A DNA stretch of 8,560 nt, from assembly GCA_022781015.1 (NCBI GenBank), contig JALEUF010000079.1:1-8560 (forward strand), written 5' to 3'. Position 1 is the first letter of the stretch; each line of letters starts with the position of its first letter. The stretch is from Caryophanales bacterium (GTDB taxonomy: Bacteria; Bacillota_I; Bacilli_A; RFN20; CAG-826). Both the position numbers and the translations under genes were made by a program. Shown one piece after another: positions 6,727 through 8,560 of this stretch. The notes under the pieces were generated by a model that was not told the origin of the DNA, ran no database searches, and saw only the letters and a list, made by a program, of their open reading frames with translations.

Positions 6727-7815
6727 ATGAAAGTCAATGAAGTTGATAAGAATTTCGATACAACATTCGAGTGTCCTAGCGATATAAAATGGCATTCAGT
6801 TCTAAATAAACCTTTTTCTATCCATGGGGTCATTTATTCTAAAGAAGAAGGCTTATTCCGCCGTTTACCAAAAGAATTTGCTGCAGCAATAAATGAAAAT
6901 GTAGCCTTTCTGGCTAAAAATACTGCTGGAGGAAGAATTGGATTTAAAACTAATTCCTCATATATCGCCCTTCAAGTTGAAGAGCCTTTTGATGAACCGT
7001 TTTCCCATATGACGATATTTGGCAAGAATGGAGTTTCTATATTTGTTAATAAAGAATATATAGGTTGCATTGCTCCTAGTTATAGTCAGTTAACCAAAGC
7101 AGATCCAAACCTAAACGGGAATGGGAAAATCATTTTCGATGGAATAGTAAGGCCAAATAAAGAAAACGAATACGAAGTTGAACTCTACCTTCCTCTTTAT
7201 AGTGCTCTTAATAATATCTATGTTGGCTTAAAAGATGGTTCATCATTATTAGAAATCTCACCTTATAAGCATGAGAAACCAATAGTCTTTTATGGCTCTT
7301 CGATTACCCAAGGGGCATGCGCTAGCAAGCCTGGGGATGACTATATTTCTAAATTATCCAGAATGCTTGATTTTGATTTTATTAATTATGGTTTATCAGG
7401 AAACGCCAAAGCAGAAAAAGAAGTCGCAGAATACCTGTCTAAAATAGATGCCTCGGTATTTATTTTAGATTATGACCATAATGCTCCTGATGTAGATTAT
7501 TTAAGAAAAACACATTACCCATTATATAAAACAATAAGGGATGCTAATCCAACTACTCCCATAATAATGATGACAATGCCTGCTTTTGAAGCTTGGAAAG
7601 ATAGACCAGTTAATAAAGCACGCAGGGAAGTAATTCTAGAAACAATAGAAAAAGCCAAAAAAGATGGAGATAACAATATTTATCTAATAGATTGTTATGG
7701 ATGTTTCGGTGATAATAACGAATGTGGAACAATAGATAATGGCCATCCAAATTCATTAGGCTTCCAGAAAATGGCCGAAAAGTTATATCCATTGCTTAAT
7801 AAATTGCTCAACTAA
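6727..7815 (+). CDS. SGNH/GDSL-type hydrolase (SGNH_hydro family with N-terminal accessory domain)
   Basis: This 362-residue esterase-like protein has two parts. Residues 1-180 form a beta-rich domain of the kind that precedes this SGNH subfamily, including LAKNTAGGRIGFKTNS at 62-77 and GKNGVSIFVNKEYIG at 99-113, where the family GxDLY motif is degenerate (GVSIF). The catalytic domain starts near 184. Block I is FYGSSITQG, with Ser192 the probable nucleophile. Block II is YGLSGNAKAE with Gly225. Block III is LDYDHNAP with Asn252. Block V is DNGHP with Asp337 and His340. All four S-G-N-H residues and the Asp are present, so it should be active. It probably removes acyl or acetyl groups from a carbohydrate, but the substrate is inferred from the class only. 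There is no signal peptide, so it acts in the cytoplasm or is exported by an unknown route. It has its own promoter and ends just before a long hairpin. Confidence 0.9.
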   Translation: MKVNEVDKNFDTTFECPSDIKWHSVLNKPFSIHGVIYSKEEGLFRRLPKEFAAAINENVAFLAKNTAGGRIGFKTNSSYIALQVEEPFDEPFSHMTIFGKNGVSIFVNKEYIGCIAPSYSQLTKADPNLNGNGKIIFDGIVRPNKENEYEVELYLPLYSALNNIYVGLKDGSSLLEISPYKHEKPIVFYGSSITQGACASKPGDDYISKLSRMLDFDFINYGLSGNAKAEKEVAEYLSKIDASVFILDYDHNAPDVDYLRKTHYPLYKTIRDANPTTPIIMMTMPAFEAWKDRPVNKARREVILETIEKAKKDGDNNIYLIDCYGCFGDNNECGTIDNGHPNSLGFQKMAEKLYPLLNKLLN

Positions 7816-7818
7816 ACT

Positions 7819-7855
7819 TTATATACTTCAAAGTTACTAACTTTTGAGTATATAA
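7819..7855 (+). terminator. Long AT-rich hairpin after the SGNH hydrolase gene (terminator or mRNA-end structure)
   Basis: Arms TTATATACTTCAAAGTT (7819-7835) and AACTTTTGAGTATATAA (7839-7855) pair at 15 of 17 positions around an ACT loop, starting 3 bases after the stop codon. The following CTTTAATT is only partly T-rich, so termination may be weak. The hairpin could instead protect the 3' end of the message. The flanks look similar on both strands, so direction is uncertain. Confidence 0.5.
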
Positions 7856-7976
7856 CTTTAATTCAACGATTTTTCATTTCTATAGAAAAATAATTACATT
7901 TAAAGAATACCAAAACGATATTGTTCAGTTTACTATTGTTGATGACAAACCTACCGTCATTATTTTAGATACTTAA
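7848..7976 (+). pseudogene. Short coding-like remnant without a start codon
   Basis: Between a TGA at 7845-7847 and a TAA at 7974-7976 lie 42 sense codons with no ATG, GTG or TTG. The latter two thirds read like a genuine protein end, with alternating hydrophobic strands: FKEYQNDIVQF, then TIVDDKPTVIILDT and stop. I cannot name the family. The 5' end merges with the right arm of the hairpin at 7819-7855, which suggests a gene decayed or deleted down to its C-terminus, or simply a chance open frame. Use of ATT or ATA as a start is not supported by a ribosome site. Confidence 0.25.
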
Positions 7977-8069
7977 ACGAAAATCATATTTACCCCCATT
8001 CGCTGCGTAGTTAAATTGACGACGCAAAATCAAAACATTCTAGGATTGTCGATTATTCAAAATATTGAA
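7977..8069. other. Intergenic stretch with no identifiable gene
   Basis: These 93 bases separate the coding-like remnant from the end of the ATPase gene. They hold two small hairpins: TGCGT/ACGCA arms near 8004-8026, and ATTCAA/TTGAAT arms at 8055-8070 touching the ATPase stop codon. Neither is followed by a T-run on the minus strand, so no terminator for the ATPase gene is visible. No RNA gene is recognisable. Confidence 0.5.
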
Positions 8070-8560
8070 TTAAGAAAGTAAGGTATCCAAATCAATTAAT
8101 TTTATATTGGCGGATTCTTTTAATCTTTCATCAAAACCAGATTTTGAAAAAAGATAATATTCTCTAATTAAGTTTTTATTAAATATAGAATCGCTTTCTT
8201 TTAGATGTTCAAACATATCTAAAGTAAATTTGCCTTTTCTATATTTACATTCCACAACTAATAGATGACCATCTTGCTCCGATAGTCCATCTATTTCTAC
8301 CGATCTTCCTAATTTCGTCTTATCGGCTTTGAAATTTTGAACTTCAGGATAAATCATTCCTAGTTTGCCAGTCCTATTAAGTTTATTAAGGTATAGTAAC
8401 GCTACATCCTCAAAGCCGAATTCAACCGCTTGCTTTAAATCTAACCTTATTTCATCAAACATCATGTCAGAATTAATAGTTATCCTCGCTTGATTTGGAT
8501 AGACGACTTTATACCAAAACTTTAAAAGTGGATCGTTAATAACGTAATAATTATTCTTTT
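8070..8560 (-). CDS. AAA-type ATPase C-terminal region with DUF234 nuclease-like domain (partial, N-terminus off the right edge)
   Basis: The minus-strand frame is open from the window edge (first full codon at 8558) to a TAA at 8072-8070, giving 162 visible residues. An internal ATG at 8465 is not the start: the 31 codons upstream are in frame and read like family sequence, YYVINDPLLKFWYKVVYPN, matching the segment that joins the ATPase part to the DUF234 tail in COG1672-type ATPases. The tail contains VEIDGLSEQDG followed by LLVVECKYRKG, a D...ExK pattern (Asp90, Glu103 and Lys105 of the visible part) characteristic of the PD-(D/E)xK fold assigned to DUF234. It ends with YYLFSKSGFDERLKE and IKLIDLDTLL, also typical. 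The P-loop ATPase and any winged-helix part would lie beyond 8560. The physiological role of these ATPases is unknown. No terminator follows. The family call is good; whether the full gene is intact cannot be seen. Confidence 0.85.
   Translation of the reverse strand, partial: KNNYYVINDPLLKFWYKVVYPNQARITINSDMMFDEIRLDLKQAVEFGFEDVALLYLNKLNRTGKLGMIYPEVQNFKADKTKLGRSVEIDGLSEQDGHLLVVECKYRKGKFTLDMFEHLKESDSIFNKNLIREYYLFSKSGFDERLKESANIKLIDLDTLLS

Noticed and set aside
8004..8026. TGCGT/ACGCA hairpin as a terminator or attachment site
   Set aside because: The stem is 5 bases plus a broken extension, with no T-run on either side and no second copy in the window.
8055..8070. ATTCAA/TTGAAT hairpin at the ATPase stop as a terminator
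   Set aside because: The stem is six nearly all A-T pairs with no following T-tract on the minus strand.
8463..8465. ATG at 8465 as the start of a 131-residue protein
   Set aside because: The frame stays open upstream for 31 more codons to the window edge and those codons match DUF234 ATPase family sequence, so this Met is internal.
1..8560. Mycoplasma-type code (UGA as Trp)
   Set aside because: Full-length conserved proteins are recovered with the standard code, Trp is TGG throughout, and no in-frame TGA interrupts a recognisable domain.
1..8560. CRISPR array, insertion sequence, tRNA, rRNA or origin
   Set aside because: No regularly spaced repeats, no transposase-like frame or terminal inverted repeats, and no cloverleaf or rRNA-like sequence was seen on either strand.

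Overview
The window comes from a compact, AT-rich genome (roughly one third G+C by eye). Codon choice is strongly A/T-ending, AGA is the preferred Arg codon, and several intergenic gaps are under 30 bases. All full-length genes end in TAA or TAG and encode Trp with TGG, so UGA is not read as Trp. The phosphate acyltransferase PlsX, a heterodimeric ABC exporter and a COG1672-type ATPase with a DUF234 tail point to a low-GC Firmicute on the Mollicutes/Erysipelotrichia side. The lineage is inferred from gene content and composition only; there is no rRNA or other marker here.

Layout. (1) 1-727, minus: the first 242 residues of an unrecognised protein with two very acidic stretches, running off the left edge. 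(2) 777-1331, plus: a GNAT acetyltransferase, divergent from gene 1. The two share a 25-base core region with a palindromic -10 element. (3) 5504 down to 1328, minus: a three-gene operon of a 7-helix membrane protein followed by the two halves of a heterodimeric ABC exporter. Its last stop codon overlaps the GNAT stop in a palindromic CTAG. (4) 5589-6587, plus: plsX, divergent from the exporter operon and closed by a good rho-independent terminator. (5) 6727-7815, plus: an SGNH/GDSL hydrolase with its own promoter, ended by a long AT-rich hairpin. (6) 7816-8069: 254 bases without an intact gene, holding that hairpin and a 42-codon coding-like remnant. (7) 8070-8560, minus: the C-terminal part of a DUF234 ATPase that continues past the right edge.

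How the parts work together. The clearest functional unit is the exporter. The upstream half (586 aa) has a non-catalytic Walker B and H-switch, and the downstream half (573 aa) has the catalytic Glu and His but a degenerate signature. That is the pairing expected of one degenerate and one consensus ATP site, as in the BmrCD and TM287/288 type. The unrecognised 7-helix protein heads the operon and appears to be translated from a leaderless mRNA. PlsX acts at the start of phospholipid synthesis. The SGNH hydrolase and the DUF234 ATPase look like stand-alone genes.

I see no CRISPR array, insertion sequence, tRNA or rRNA. Nothing here amounts to a clearly new system. The most novel items are the 7-helix exporter partner, the leaderless and shared-promoter arrangements, and the acidic protein at the left edge.
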